DNA of 64,000 nucleotides from Lachnospiraceae bacterium (lineage in GTDB: Bacteria > Bacillota > Clostridia > Lachnospirales > Lachnospiraceae): the NCBI GenBank assembly GCA_902363835.1, contig CABJBM010000009.1:124001-188000 (forward strand), written 5' to 3'. Made by a program: the position numbers and the translations under genes. Under the pieces are notes generated by a model. The model searched no databases and was not told where the DNA came from. It saw only the letters and a list, made by a program, of their open reading frames with translations. Every line of letters begins with the position of its first letter. Within the stretch, counting starts at the first letter, position 1. Positions 1 to 9,315 of this stretch are shown here, in pieces.

Positions 1-1360
1 GGCCAAGTTCCACATCAAAGTCCAGATGATTGTCCGCAACCTCTTTTAAGGCAAAGGATATGCGGTCAATTACCTCTTTTAAGTTCACTGTCATCCGTTC
101 AAAGGAAGCTGCCACAAGGCCGATTTCATCGCTGGACTCCACATCGACCAAAACGCCTAAATCCCCTTCCGCAATCTTCCCGGCAGCAGCCACGATTTTG
201 TGAATGGGCTTTAACTGCCTTCTTATAACAATTGTAATGATAAAAAGAACAATGATCATGGCAATGATGGAAATAAGAGTCATAAAGGTGGACATCCTGT
301 TTGCTTCCTGGTTCATATCGCCCGCCTCCACGGTTGTGACGGAGTACCAGCTGGAACCATTCAGCTGAATCGGTTCAAAGAAATAATATGTATCCCCCTT
401 TTTTCCCGCATCCACAGTATAAAAGTCAGAGCCGGAAGCAATTCCTGTCTCTATCCCCTCCTTGCATCCTTTGCTGTGAACAAAGTCAGATACATTGGTC
501 CCCACAAGCCCGCTGCCTGTGCTTTCTGAAATAATGGTTCCCGACTCATTTAAAATAAAGGTCTGCATGCTTGGATAGGAGGAGCCTGCCGTTTTTATCT
601 GGCTGAAACGGTCCAGCCCTACATCAACCGCAACCACACACAACAACCTGTCGCCTACGATCACAGGCATTGCCATGGTAATGATCATCATTCCATTTGA
701 TTCATAGGGCAGGGTAATGATCTGGGCTTTTTGTTCCATCACCTTCACGAAATAATCCGTGGAAGAATAATCCTCGTACATGCCGCAGTCCCTGACAGCC
801 CCATCCTTGCCTGCATACAGGCCGTAGCTTCTGGTTGCAGAGCTCATGGCATACTGATCAAACAGAATGCCCACACCTACAATATCTTCAGAATAGAGAA
901 CAGAGGACTTAATGGTTGTCAGCATGTAGTCCTCCATCTTCATACCGTAGCTGTCCAGGGTGACACTGTCAAATACCTGGCTTTTATAAAGCGGTTCGGC
1001 CGAGGGGCCTGACTTGATCCTCAGCCCCTGGAGGACCTTTCTGTTGGCCGCTGAGTTCTCAAGATAATAGGTAATATTATCTGATACCTGCCTTGCTTCG
1101 TCCAGGGTCTGCTGGATTACCTTTCCGTTTTCAGATGCCAGAGTCTTCAGCTCCCTGAAAGCGGACTGTTTCATGGCGTTCTTTGTCATCCTTGAGGTTG
1201 TCCCAATCAGTGCTGCAAAAACCACCACCAGCATGACTCCCGCAATACATGCGATCCTGGTTGAAAGATGGTGCTTTCCTGTCTCCTTCTCCCTTAACCA
1301 TGAAATTCCTTTGTACCCTGAACTACGATTCCTCCATTTTCTTAAAAACTGTTCCTTCAT
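1..1360 (-). CDS. Methyl-accepting chemotaxis protein, N-terminal part (runs off left edge)
   Basis: Transmembrane chemoreceptor that would sense a small ligand outside the cell and signal to CheA. The 453 visible residues begin with a short basic cytoplasmic tail and a hydrophobic segment (about residues 35-52, IACIAGVMLVVVFAAL), followed by a large extracellular region with the look of a double-Cache domain, a second membrane segment (IIAMIIVLFIITIVI) and a HAMP linker (RRQLKPI...GDLGVLVDVESSDEIG). The methyl-accepting signalling domain lies outside the window. The ATG at 1360 is preceded by an AGGGGG ribosome site at good spacing and by a promoter at 1400-1427. The ligand cannot be told from sequence. 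Family call is firm; the Cache subtype is inferred. Confidence 0.85.
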   Translation of the reverse strand, partial: MKEQFLRKWRNRSSGYKGISWLREKETGKHHLSTRIACIAGVMLVVVFAALIGTTSRMTKNAMKQSAFRELKTLASENGKVIQQTLDEARQVSDNITYYLENSAANRKVLQGLRIKSGPSAEPLYKSQVFDSVTLDSYGMKMEDYMLTTIKSSVLYSEDIVGVGILFDQYAMSSATRSYGLYAGKDGAVRDCGMYEDYSSTDYFVKVMEQKAQIITLPYESNGMMIITMAMPVIVGDRLLCVVAVDVGLDRFSQIKTAGSSYPSMQTFILNESGTIISESTGSGLVGTNVSDFVHSKGCKEGIETGIASGSDFYTVDAGKKGDTYYFFEPIQLNGSSWYSVTTVEAGDMNQEANRMSTFMTLISIIAMIIVLFIITIVIRRQLKPIHKIVAAAGKIAEGDLGVLVDVESSDEIGLVAASFERMTVNLKEVIDRISFALKEVADNHLDFDVELG

Positions 1361-1399
1361 TAACTTAATCCCCCTCTGTAAGTTACAAACTCTATGGGG

Positions 1400-1427
1400 A
1401 TTATACCATATTTTACCAAAATGTAAA
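1400..1427 (-). promoter_or_regulatory. Sigma-A promoter of the chemoreceptor gene
   Basis: Read on the minus strand: -35 TTTACA, 16-base spacer, -10 TATAAT, about 40 bases upstream of the chemoreceptor start. Seen directly; activity inferred. Confidence 0.6.
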
Positions 1428-1493
1428 ATATCATTTCAGATTTATTTGGAACATATTTACAATTTTTGGATCTGTAACCGGCAGGCCTTTCTT

Positions 1494-3371
1494 TTAACTC
1501 TCATGAACTTCTGCAGAATCAAAGCCTGCGATCTTCATAAACTCTTCTCCTGTTATGGTTTCCCGCTCCAGAAGATATTCTGCGATCTTATGAAGCCGTT
1601 CCTCATTATCCTTAAGAATTTTTAAGGCTTTCTGGTGCTGCTCCTTTACGATTTTGATTACGTTGTCATCAATCTGTTTAGCCGTTTCAGGAGAACAGGT
1701 AAGAGTGGTGTCTCCGCCCAGATACTGATTGGTTACAGTTTCAAGGGCAACCATGTCAAACTCGTCGCTCATGCCATATCTTGTAACCATGGCTCTGGCG
1801 ATCCTGGTGGCCTGCTCAATATCATTGGCAGCCCCGCTGGTGACTGTTTGAAAGATCAGCTCTTCAGCCGCTCTTCCTCCGGTAAAGGTGGCGATCTTAC
1901 TCAAGGCGGCCTCCTTTGTCAAAAGATAGCGTTCTTCTTCATCCACCTGCATGGTATAGCCGAGAGCGCCGGAGGTCCTTGGAATAATGGTGATCTTATG
2001 GACCGGTGCCGAATGGTTCTGGCAGGCGGCGACCAGCGCATGGCCCACCTCATGGTAAGCAATGATCTTTCGTTCCCTGCTGCTGACAGAAGAGTCCTTT
2101 TTCTGATATCCGGCGATGACCACCTCAACGCTTTCCTCTAAATCCCTCTGTGTCACGGTTTTTCTGCCCAGCCGGACTGCCCGAAGGGCCGCCTCATTGA
2201 TGATATTGGCAAGCTCTGCGCCGCTGGACCCGGCAGTAGCAAGGGCTATTCCGTGAAAATCCACATCATCGGACAGTTTTACATTCTTGCCGTGAACCTT
2301 TAATATGGCTTCCCGTCCGTTTAAATCCGGAAGTTCCACAGGAATCCTCCGGTCAAAACGGCCTGGTCTTAACAGCGCCTTATCCAGGGAATCCGGGCGG
2401 TTGGTTGCTGCCAATATGACAACACCTTTTTTTCCGTCAAATCCATCCATTTCAGCCAGAAGCTGGTTTAAGGTCTGCTCACGCTCGTCATTTCCTGTAA
2501 AGCCGCCTCCGTCACGTTTCTTTCCTATGGTATCAATTTCATCGATAAATACGATACAGGGGGCTTTTTCTCCGGCCTGTTTAAATAAGTCCCTGACTTT
2601 TGCAGCACCCATACCTACAAACATTTCCACAAATTCCGAACCTGATATGGAGAAAAACGGCACATGGGCCTCACCTGCCACAGCCCTGGCAAGAAGAGTC
2701 TTACCGGTTCCGGGAGGGCCTACCAACAAAGCTCCCTTTGGAAGAGATGCCCCGATATCCGCATATTTCTGAGGATTATGAAGGAAATCCACGATCTCCT
2801 TTAAGGCCTCCTTTGCTTCCTCCTGTCCCGCCACATCCCGGAAAGTCTTTCCTGTTTCAGATTCCGCATAGATTTTTGGATTGGATTTTCCAAAGGTCAT
2901 GGCATTGCCGCCGCCCATCCTCTTTTGCATCTGCCCGGATAAAAAATTCCCCAGGAACACAAAGATCAGAATGGGAATGATCCAGGTGAGCACAAAGGAA
3001 AGCATGGGGGACATCTGCACCACAATGGTCTTTTCAAAGGAAACGTCATGGGCAATAAGTCTTTCCGTCAGGGTGTCATCAGGCCAAAGCCCTGTCTTGT
3101 ATACATCATACACAGGCTTGCCTTCCCAATCCTTTTTACCTGTGTCGGATTTAAACTGAATCTCAGTTTCCGTCTTTGCCACTGCCTGGACCTTGCCCTG
3201 GTCCACCATTTCCAAAAACGTGCTGTAAGGTACCTCAGTCACGGTTTTTGACTGGATCCAGGGAACTGTCAAGGCATTAAATATTATCATGACTAATAAA
3301 ACTATGGCGTAATAATAAATAAACGACTTTTTGGGATTCTTTTGTGAATTCCCGTCATCTTTCAAACCCAT
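1494..3371 (-). CDS. ftsH: ATP-dependent zinc metalloprotease FtsH
   Basis: Membrane-bound AAA protease that unfolds and degrades misassembled membrane proteins and some regulators. The 625-residue protein shows membrane segments at about 17-36 and 122-144 flanking a small extracytoplasmic domain, Walker A GPPGTGKT at 218-225, Walker B FIDEID at 275-280, the second region of homology with RPGRFD at about 335-340, and the zinc site HEVGH at 440-444 (the usual form is HEIGH or HEAGH, so it is intact). Length is normal. The start has AGGAGG eight bases upstream. It follows a flavodoxin gene on the same strand after 24 bases, so the two may be co-transcribed from the promoter at 3922-3950. Confidence 0.95.
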   Translation of the reverse strand: MGLKDDGNSQKNPKKSFIYYYAIVLLVMIIFNALTVPWIQSKTVTEVPYSTFLEMVDQGKVQAVAKTETEIQFKSDTGKKDWEGKPVYDVYKTGLWPDDTLTERLIAHDVSFEKTIVVQMSPMLSFVLTWIIPILIFVFLGNFLSGQMQKRMGGGNAMTFGKSNPKIYAESETGKTFRDVAGQEEAKEALKEIVDFLHNPQKYADIGASLPKGALLVGPPGTGKTLLARAVAGEAHVPFFSISGSEFVEMFVGMGAAKVRDLFKQAGEKAPCIVFIDEIDTIGKKRDGGGFTGNDEREQTLNQLLAEMDGFDGKKGVVILAATNRPDSLDKALLRPGRFDRRIPVELPDLNGREAILKVHGKNVKLSDDVDFHGIALATAGSSGAELANIINEAALRAVRLGRKTVTQRDLEESVEVVIAGYQKKDSSVSSRERKIIAYHEVGHALVAACQNHSAPVHKITIIPRTSGALGYTMQVDEEERYLLTKEAALSKIATFTGGRAAEELIFQTVTSGAANDIEQATRIARAMVTRYGMSDEFDMVALETVTNQYLGGDTTLTCSPETAKQIDDNVIKIVKEQHQKALKILKDNEERLHKIAEYLLERETITGEEFMKIAGFDSAEVHES

Positions 3372-3395
3372 AATACTCCTCCTTTTTTTCTTCCG

Positions 3396-3899
3396 CTACT
3401 CCCTGAGGACCGACTTTACGAATTCCTCTGCGTCTTTAAAATCCTGCTCATTGGGATGGAGCATTCCATCCTCATATGCAGATATCAAGGCCCTGATCTG
3501 GGGAGTGTCATGAATCGCCTGCATCTGTCTGTATTTTTCAAGAATCTGGGGAGCCATTTTTCCTCCGCATAAAAAGCAGCCAAGATATTCATTATCATCC
3601 GGCAGAAATACAGCCACCTGCTTTTCCACCTGTTTATAATATTCTTTATTTCCGGAAAGCCCGCAGGTCCCAAACAAGGCCACCCGTTTTCCATGTAAAT
3701 CAGAAAGAAAATCCAGCACTTCTGTCTTGCAGGTTCCCCGGTTGTTCCAGAATCCTACAAAATACGTATTGGCTTCCTCGCCGTGAAGTTCTTCTAAGCT
3801 GACAATATCCTTGGATTTTCCGGGAAGCGTTTCAAAAATCTTCATAGCTACCTTCTGAGTATTTCCGGTTTTACTGGTATACACAACTAAATAGTCCAT
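3396..3899 (-). CDS. Flavodoxin-family protein
   Basis: Small FMN-binding electron carrier of 167 residues. The N-terminus MDYLVVYTSKTGNTQKVA has the phosphate-binding loop pattern T-x-T-G-N-T of flavodoxins, and FGTCGL / FLCGGK match the later FMN-contact loops. A C-terminal helical tail (about residues 130-167) is longer than in classical flavodoxins, as in flavodoxin-like redox partners of anaerobic clostridia. The partner enzyme is not evident; the neighbour ftsH is probably a bystander. The start is supported by GGAGG nine bases upstream. Its specific redox role is unknown. Confidence 0.8.
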   Translation of the reverse strand: MDYLVVYTSKTGNTQKVAMKIFETLPGKSKDIVSLEELHGEEANTYFVGFWNNRGTCKTEVLDFLSDLHGKRVALFGTCGLSGNKEYYKQVEKQVAVFLPDDNEYLGCFLCGGKMAPQILEKYRQMQAIHDTPQIRALISAYEDGMLHPNEQDFKDAEEFVKSVLRE

Positions 3900-3921
3900 A
3901 CATTCAGCCTCCTATGAGATT

Positions 3922-3950
3922 AAAATATACCAAACCGAATTATTTATCAA
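3922..3950 (-). promoter_or_regulatory. Sigma-A promoter upstream of the flavodoxin and ftsH
   Basis: Minus strand: -35 TTGATA, 17-base spacer, -10 TATTTT, 22 bases before the flavodoxin start. Seen directly; activity inferred. Confidence 0.5.
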
Positions 3951-4035
3951 TAGATTCCGGGAAATGTTAATACAATTTATGTAACTTTTAGAATCTATAT
4001 GGCAAATTTCATAGTCATCAGTTAAAATATAAAGA

Positions 4036-4071
4036 AGCTTTGGAACCGCTGTTTTCAACCATTCCAAAGCT
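4036..4071 (-). terminator. Probable terminator of the tetrapyrrole operon
   Basis: Ten-base perfect stem (AGCTTTGGAA / TTCCAAAGCT) just past the hemL stop; read on the minus strand it is followed by a T-rich stretch that is interrupted, so it may be a moderate terminator. Confidence 0.5.
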
Positions 4072-4085
4072 ATCTTTTGTTGTCC

Positions 4086-5363
4086 CTAAAAACAAGTTCC
4101 GGCCGCTTCCTTTATGATGCCGCAGGTTTTTTCAATATCTTCATCTGTATGAGCCGCGGACAGAAACAGGATTTCAAACTGGGATGGAGCCGTGTAAACG
4201 CCATGTTCCAAAAGATAATGGAAAAATGCCCCGTACCTGACCGTATCAGAAGCCAAAGCCGTGTCATAATCCACCACCGGATTTTTTGTAAAAAATACGC
4301 TGAAAAGAGAGCCTGCCTGATTCACCCAGGTTTCAGGAAGTGCTTCTCTTAAGGACTTTACCAGTTTCCCGGCCTTTTCTTCCAGGGAAGGGTAAATTTC
4401 CGGCCGTTCCATAAGGGTCCTGATTGTGGCAATTCCAGCCGCTGTTGCAATGGGGTTGCCGGAAAGGGTGCCAGCCTGGTAAACCTTCCCAAGAGGAGAA
4501 ACCACCTCCATGATCTCCCTTTTCCCTCCGTAAACTCCCATGGGCATTCCGCCGCCTGCAATTTTTCCCAAAGTCGTCAAATCAGGAACAACGCCGTAAT
4601 ATCCCTGTGCGCCTCCAAGCCCCATGCGAAAACCGGTAATGACCTCGTCAAAAATGAGAAGCGCCCCATGCTTTGCCGTAATATCCCTTAAAAATTCCAG
4701 AAAACCAGGCTTTGGAGGAACAAGCCCCATATTGGCAGCCACAGGTTCCACCACCAATGCTCCGATGTCCTCAGGAAATTCCGAAAACAGTTTTTTTACG
4801 GAAGCCTCATCATTATACTGGGCAAGCAGCGTATGTTCCGTATAGGAAGCCGGTACGCCGGCGCTGTCCGGCGCACAGCCTGTCAGGGCTCCGGAACCGG
4901 CCTTTACCAAAAGACCGTCGGAATGACCATGATAGCAGCCCTTAAATTTGATGATCTTATCTCTTCCCGTATAACCTCTTGCCGCACGGATAGCGCTCAT
5001 AACCGCTTCGGTTCCGGAGCTAACCATGCGCATCATTTCCATGGAAGGGATACACTCCCTGATGAGGGTCCCCAGCTCCAGCTCTTTTCTGGTAGGCGCT
5101 CCAAAGGACAAGCCGTCAAAACATGCCTCTCTCACAGCCTCCACCACAGGCACCCAGGCATGTCCAAGAATACACGGCCCCCAGGAATTTACATAATCAA
5201 TGTATTCATTTCCATCCTCATCGTAAATATGGGAGCCTGATGCCCGTTTTACAAAGACCGGAACTCCACCTACAGAACCAAAAGCGCGGACCGGGCTGTT
5301 GACTCCGCCCGGAAAATACTCCCTTGATTTTTCAAATAATGATTTGGATTCTTCTATTTTCAT
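4086..5363 (-). CDS. hemL: Glutamate-1-semialdehyde 2,1-aminomutase
   Basis: PLP enzyme that converts glutamate-1-semialdehyde to 5-aminolevulinate, the last step of the C5 route to tetrapyrroles. The 425-residue protein has the expected length; VSSGTEAVMSAIR (115-127) binds PLP phosphate, FDEVITGFR (238-246) contacts the ring, and Lys267 in TTLGKIAGGG is the Schiff-base lysine. The frame is open further upstream to 5477, but that extension overlaps the preceding methyltransferase gene; the ATG at 5363 with AAAGGAG nine bases upstream is chosen. It is last in the hem operon and supplies the same pathway that hemA begins. Confidence 0.95.
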   Translation of the reverse strand: MKIEESKSLFEKSREYFPGGVNSPVRAFGSVGGVPVFVKRASGSHIYDEDGNEYIDYVNSWGPCILGHAWVPVVEAVREACFDGLSFGAPTRKELELGTLIRECIPSMEMMRMVSSGTEAVMSAIRAARGYTGRDKIIKFKGCYHGHSDGLLVKAGSGALTGCAPDSAGVPASYTEHTLLAQYNDEASVKKLFSEFPEDIGALVVEPVAANMGLVPPKPGFLEFLRDITAKHGALLIFDEVITGFRMGLGGAQGYYGVVPDLTTLGKIAGGGMPMGVYGGKREIMEVVSPLGKVYQAGTLSGNPIATAAGIATIRTLMERPEIYPSLEEKAGKLVKSLREALPETWVNQAGSLFSVFFTKNPVVDYDTALASDTVRYGAFFHYLLEHGVYTAPSQFEILFLSAAHTDEDIEKTCGIIKEAAGTCF

Positions 5364-5424
5364 TTTAACTGACTCCTTTCTTATTACCCATGTTTTGGGG
5401 CATATAGGTATGCCCGCAGGGGAT

Positions 5425-6249
5425 TTATTTAATACCCAGGCGCATACGATAACAGAAGTCTGCTTTAATCGTCTCACAGGCGAACAAAGACTGGATTGTC
5501 TCAGCGTATTCAGTCAGGGCACTCTTAATCAGATGGGGCTTATGTTGGATGAGACTTTGAAGTCCGCTTTGGCTTAAAGCCATGCTGATAAATCTTTTGG
5601 TATCACAAAGCTCTCTGTTTGCAAAAACAATTTCTCTTTGATACCGAAAGAAACCGCTGTTTTTAATATTGGACAGGTGTTGATTTTTATCCCATCTTAT
5701 AAAACGGTCTTTCAAATCCCCATGTTCTTCCTCCAGGCAGCTGACCTTATCAAATAATTGTTTGTAAGCAGCCTCTGCTTCCCATTTGCAGACAGGCGGC
5801 CAGTCATAATCAACCGCAGCAAATATGCCCCCAGTCTTTAAAATGCGGTTCACTTCTGCCAGAGTTAATTCAGGATTCATCCAATGAAAAGACTGGGAAC
5901 ATATAACAACATCAGCACAATCACTGCTTAAACCTGTCTCATGGGCAAAAGCCTTTTTAAACGAAACGGTATCATCCGCCTTTTTATTGGCAGCAAGGAA
6001 CATATCATCACTTGGTTCAATACCAATAACAGCGTTACAATGATGTTTCCATGCAGTAGTTGATAAGCCCGGACCGCAGCCTAAATCAACTACAACATCT
6101 GCTTTTTTATTTAAATAGGTGGTTATGATTTCAATGGGATATTCCGGCATTTCCGGCCTAACCTGATCGTAGACATCCGCAAATCCTGAAAACCGGTCCT
6201 TATTCTTTCTTTCTGCATTCTTTCTTGATGCATCCAATTTCTTTCTCAC
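5425..6249 (-). CDS. SAM-dependent methyltransferase (class I) inside the hem operon
   Basis: Rossmann-fold methyltransferase of 274 residues. Motif I is VVDLGCGPGL (about 53-62), the acidic ribose-binding residue follows in VIGIEPSDDM, and the post-motif loop VICSQSFHWMNPELTLAEVNRILKTGG is typical of the Methyltransf_11/25 group. The start is GTG and overlaps the TGA of the cobA-hemD fusion (GTGA), so translation is probably coupled. It sits where many clostridial operons carry hemB. It has no resemblance to porphobilinogen synthase and cannot replace that enzyme. Substrate unknown; a role in tetrapyrrole modification is only suggested by position. Confidence 0.8.
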   Translation of the reverse strand: MRKKLDASRKNAERKNKDRFSGFADVYDQVRPEMPEYPIEIITTYLNKKADVVVDLGCGPGLSTTAWKHHCNAVIGIEPSDDMFLAANKKADDTVSFKKAFAHETGLSSDCADVVICSQSFHWMNPELTLAEVNRILKTGGIFAAVDYDWPPVCKWEAEAAYKQLFDKVSCLEEEHGDLKDRFIRWDKNQHLSNIKNSGFFRYQREIVFANRELCDTKRFISMALSQSGLQSLIQHKPHLIKSALTEYAETIQSLFACETIKADFCYRMRLGIK

Positions 6250-7769
6250 CCCTTCATCTTTTCCTCATTCCAATCCGCGCAGATAGCTTCCGTCATCCCC
6301 GGGATGCTGTAAACCCCGGCAATGATATCCGCCTTTCTCCCGTGCTCCATAAGGGCTTTTGCCGTAATCTCCCCGATACAGACCACTTTAAGGCCTGCCA
6401 GGGCTTCCTTTATTTTCTCGTCTGCTTCCCTGAAAAAGGCTTCCACACCGGAAGCGCTGGAAAAAGTCAGATAGTCCAAATGCTTTAGGACTTCCGCCCT
6501 GTCTTCCGTCCCAGGGCCTGCCGGGACCACATCATACAGCAGGATGTCATCATAAGTGGCTCCGGCCTCATCAAGAATCTCATTCAGTTCCTTAGAGCCG
6601 CCTGAGGATCTGGGGATCAAAAGCCTGTCCTCCACGGAAATCAAGTCTTTTAAGCCTGCCGCCAGGTCTTTCACCTGATATTTCTTGGGTATGTAATCCG
6701 CAGAAAAGCCATGCCGCAGCAATTCATCAGCAGTTCCTCTTCCCACCGCAGCAAACTTCACATGGCCCACCCTCCGGAAATCATACCCCCATTCCAAAAG
6801 CCCATGAAAAAATTCTCTTACTCCATTGGCACTGGTAAATACAATCCAGGTGCAGGACGGCAGCTTTTCATATGCTTCCTTCATTTTCCCGTCTTTTCGG
6901 TGGGACTCTATCAAAAGGCTTAAAATGCATTCCGAGGCTCCCCCAAGGGATTTAATCTGTTTTCTCAGCCTTTCCGTAAAGGGGTCTGTTCCAGTCACTC
7001 CGATCCGGCACCCCTCCAGGGGCTGTTTTAACGTAGAAGAAAAATCAAGGGAAGCCACCTCTCCCACCACAATGATGGCAGGGCTTTCTATTCCGGCTGC
7101 CAGTACTTTTTCCTCAATATCCTTTAAGGTCCCCCGGATGGCCCTCTCTTCCGGAAGAGTTCCGTTTTGAATGACCGCAGCAGGCGTTTCTCCTGGTTTT
7201 CCCTGGCTTAAAAGGCCCTTTACGATGAGGGATAAGTTTCCAAGTCCCATAAGAAAAATCAGTGTGCCGGAAAGCCTGGCAAATTGGTGAAAATCAGGCG
7301 GAAGTGTTCCTTCTTCTGAAAGAGTATGCCCGGTCATAACATGAAAGCTTCTGCTGATCGCCCGGTGGGTCACCGGAATCCCGGCGCTTGCAAGGGCTGC
7401 AACTGCAGAGGTAACTCCAGAAACTACCTCGTAAGGGATCCCTGCCTTGGAAAGGGCCATGATTTCCTCCCCTCCCCGTCCAAAGACAAAGGGATCACCG
7501 CCCTTTAGCCTTACCACGGAAAGGCCTTCTCCTGCCAGCTCCATCAGAAGCTGATTGATCTCCTCCTGCCCCATGGAATGATGCCCCGCGCGTTTTCCCA
7601 CATGGAGCTTCCGGCAATGGTCCGGTACCTCATCAAGAAGGCGCGGAGAAAGAAGGGAATCATAAACCACTGCGTCGCATATCCGAAGCCTTGACAACCC
7701 TTTTTCCGTAATAAGCCCCGGATCTCCGGGACCGGCCCCTACCAGATAGACAACTCCTGTTTCCTTCAT
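6246..7769 (-). CDS. cobA-hemD: Uroporphyrinogen-III C-methyltransferase / uroporphyrinogen-III synthase fusion
   Basis: Bifunctional enzyme of 507 residues. The N-terminal half (about 1-245) is a SAM uroporphyrinogen methyltransferase with VYLVGAGPGDPGL at the start and VRLKGGDPFVFGRGGEE, and makes precorrin-2. The C-terminal half (about 255-507) is a HemD domain (VFTSANGVREFF, LLIPRSSGGSKEL, LTFSSASGVEAFF), which closes hydroxymethylbilane to uroporphyrinogen III. The fusion is common in clostridia. An upstream open extension to 7949 overlaps hemC and is not used: the ATG at 7769 has AAAGGAGGA seven bases before it. It lies between hemC and the methyltransferase in a tightly spaced operon. 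Confidence 0.95.
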   Translation of the reverse strand: MKETGVVYLVGAGPGDPGLITEKGLSRLRICDAVVYDSLLSPRLLDEVPDHCRKLHVGKRAGHHSMGQEEINQLLMELAGEGLSVVRLKGGDPFVFGRGGEEIMALSKAGIPYEVVSGVTSAVAALASAGIPVTHRAISRSFHVMTGHTLSEEGTLPPDFHQFARLSGTLIFLMGLGNLSLIVKGLLSQGKPGETPAAVIQNGTLPEERAIRGTLKDIEEKVLAAGIESPAIIVVGEVASLDFSSTLKQPLEGCRIGVTGTDPFTERLRKQIKSLGGASECILSLLIESHRKDGKMKEAYEKLPSCTWIVFTSANGVREFFHGLLEWGYDFRRVGHVKFAAVGRGTADELLRHGFSADYIPKKYQVKDLAAGLKDLISVEDRLLIPRSSGGSKELNEILDEAGATYDDILLYDVVPAGPGTEDRAEVLKHLDYLTFSSASGVEAFFREADEKIKEALAGLKVVCIGEITAKALMEHGRKADIIAGVYSIPGMTEAICADWNEEKMKG

Positions 7770-7782
7770 AACATCCTCCTTT

Positions 7783-8685
7783 TTACATAAGCCCCTGAGC
7801 AGCCAGCAGCGCCAGTCTGTCCAAGTCCCCTGTTTCTCCCCGCATATGGATCCGCTTTGTCTCTTCTCCTCTTCTGCTGATTCCAAGGACTTCCATTTCC
7901 CCGCCTTTAAGCCTGGAATACACCCCAACAGGTTCATGGCAGCCGGCATTTAAAAGCTTTAAAATTCTTCGTTCCAGAGATAAGCACAGTCTGGCCGTCT
8001 CATCTTCAAGAGGTTTTACCACTGCCTCAAGCCCTGAATCCAGCCGTCCCTCCACCGCAAGTATTCCCTGGCCTCCGGCCGGGATAAAGGTTTCACAATC
8101 AAAACAATGGTAATCATATTGGCTGTCCTCCCAAAGCCCCAGCCGTTTTAATCCGGCAGCTGCCAATAAAATGCCGTCATAAGAGCCTTCCATAAGCTTT
8201 GAAAGCCTGGTGGGTACATTTCCTCTTATATTCTCGCAGCGTACCACAGCCTCCGGCCACATGGTCTTTCCTATTTCCTCTATCTGCAGCTTTCTTCTTA
8301 AGCTGGAAGTGCCGATTACAATTTCCCTTTTTCCGGAAATATCCTTAGAAGCAGGCGTCACCAAAACATCCCTTGGATCTTCTCTTTCCAAAACTGCCAC
8401 AATTCCCAGGCCTTCTTCCAGCTCCATTGGCAGGTCCTTGGCACTGTGAACCGCAAAATCAATTTCTCCCTGCAAAAGGGCCTGTTCAAATTCCGCCACA
8501 AACACGCCCTTTCCCCCAAATTCCAGAAGCGGCCTGTCAAGAATCCGGTCTCCTTCCGTCTGTTTTAACACCAGCTCTGCCGACAGACCGGTACCTGTCT
8601 TTGCAAGCGCCTCTGCCACTAAGTTTGCTTGGGCTACGGCCAATGCGCTTTTTCTTGTTCCAATGCGAATGGTTTTACTTCTCAT
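7783..8685 (-). CDS. hemC: Hydroxymethylbilane synthase (porphobilinogen deaminase)
   Basis: Polymerises four porphobilinogen units into hydroxymethylbilane. The 300-residue protein has the N-terminal IRIGTRKSALAVAQA, the active-site HSAKDLP (80-86), arginines in SSLRRKLQ and CENIRGNVPTR, and the cofactor-bearing cysteine at 249 in LLNAGCHEPVG. Length is normal. The start overlaps the end of the precorrin-2 dehydrogenase gene by 11 bases, and the gap to cobA-hemD is 13 bases, which supports one transcript. Confidence 0.95.
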   Translation of the reverse strand: MRSKTIRIGTRKSALAVAQANLVAEALAKTGTGLSAELVLKQTEGDRILDRPLLEFGGKGVFVAEFEQALLQGEIDFAVHSAKDLPMELEEGLGIVAVLEREDPRDVLVTPASKDISGKREIVIGTSSLRRKLQIEEIGKTMWPEAVVRCENIRGNVPTRLSKLMEGSYDGILLAAAGLKRLGLWEDSQYDYHCFDCETFIPAGGQGILAVEGRLDSGLEAVVKPLEDETARLCLSLERRILKLLNAGCHEPVGVYSRLKGGEMEVLGISRRGEETKRIHMRGETGDLDRLALLAAQGLM

Positions 8686-9313
8686 GCTCCGCCAGCTTCC
8701 TTTCTATCAGTTCTTTTGCCTGTTCTCCGGTAAAGCTTCCCTGGCGGATTCCTTCCTCTGCCATGGCTCTGAAAATTGACCTTCTGACAGGGAGAGAATC
8801 CACTTTTTCCCTGACCATTTCCCGGTATGAGCCAAGCTGCTTTGCCAGGGTGCCAACTCCCTTTGGAATCACTTCCTTAAACCTGTCTTTTAAATACCGG
8901 GCAAGAACCGGAGAATTTCCTCCTGTGGAAATTCCCACAATAACATCTCCGTCTTTTATGAGGGCCGGGAAAATAAAGCTGCATTCTTCCTGCATATCAG
9001 CCACATTGACCGGGATCTTCCGCTCTTTACACCAGATGGATATCTGCCTGTTTAACCCTTCATCCCAGGTTGCCGCTATGGCAAAATCCCCATGTTCCAG
9101 GTCTGATTCTTCAAATTCCCGGCATTTCCATGTTATCCTTCCTCTGCTTACCTTTATAAGCCGCTCCATCTCAGGGATCACCTGGGGAGCAACCACCACA
9201 ATATCCGGGCCGTAATCCATAAGCGCAGCAGCCTTCCGGCAGGCGACAGCTCCTCCCCCTGCAATCAGGCATCTTTTTCCTTCAATATCAACAAAAAACG
9301 GAAAATAAGCCAC
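8675..9313 (-). CDS. Precorrin-2 dehydrogenase / sirohydrochlorin ferrochelatase family
   Basis: NAD-dependent enzyme of 212 residues that oxidises precorrin-2 to sirohydrochlorin; relatives (CysG N-terminal domain, Met8p, SirC/YlnF) may also insert iron. MAYFPFFVDIEGKRCLIAGGGAVACRKA is the classical start with a dinucleotide-binding GGGAVA; ISTGGNSPVLARYLKDR is the conserved region before the dimerisation domain. It lies two bases from hemA and overlaps hemC. Together with the CobA domain it directs flux to siroheme or cobalamin. Whether it also chelates metal cannot be told. Confidence 0.9.
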   Translation of the reverse strand: MAYFPFFVDIEGKRCLIAGGGAVACRKAAALMDYGPDIVVVAPQVIPEMERLIKVSRGRITWKCREFEESDLEHGDFAIAATWDEGLNRQISIWCKERKIPVNVADMQEECSFIFPALIKDGDVIVGISTGGNSPVLARYLKDRFKEVIPKGVGTLAKQLGSYREMVREKVDSLPVRRSIFRAMAEEGIRQGSFTGEQAKELIERKLAEHEK

Positions 9314-9315
9314 GG

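Noticed and set aside
1173..1625. Plus-strand frame of 150 codons over the ftsH end and chemoreceptor start.
   Set aside because: Overlaps two well supported minus-strand genes and has no ribosome site.
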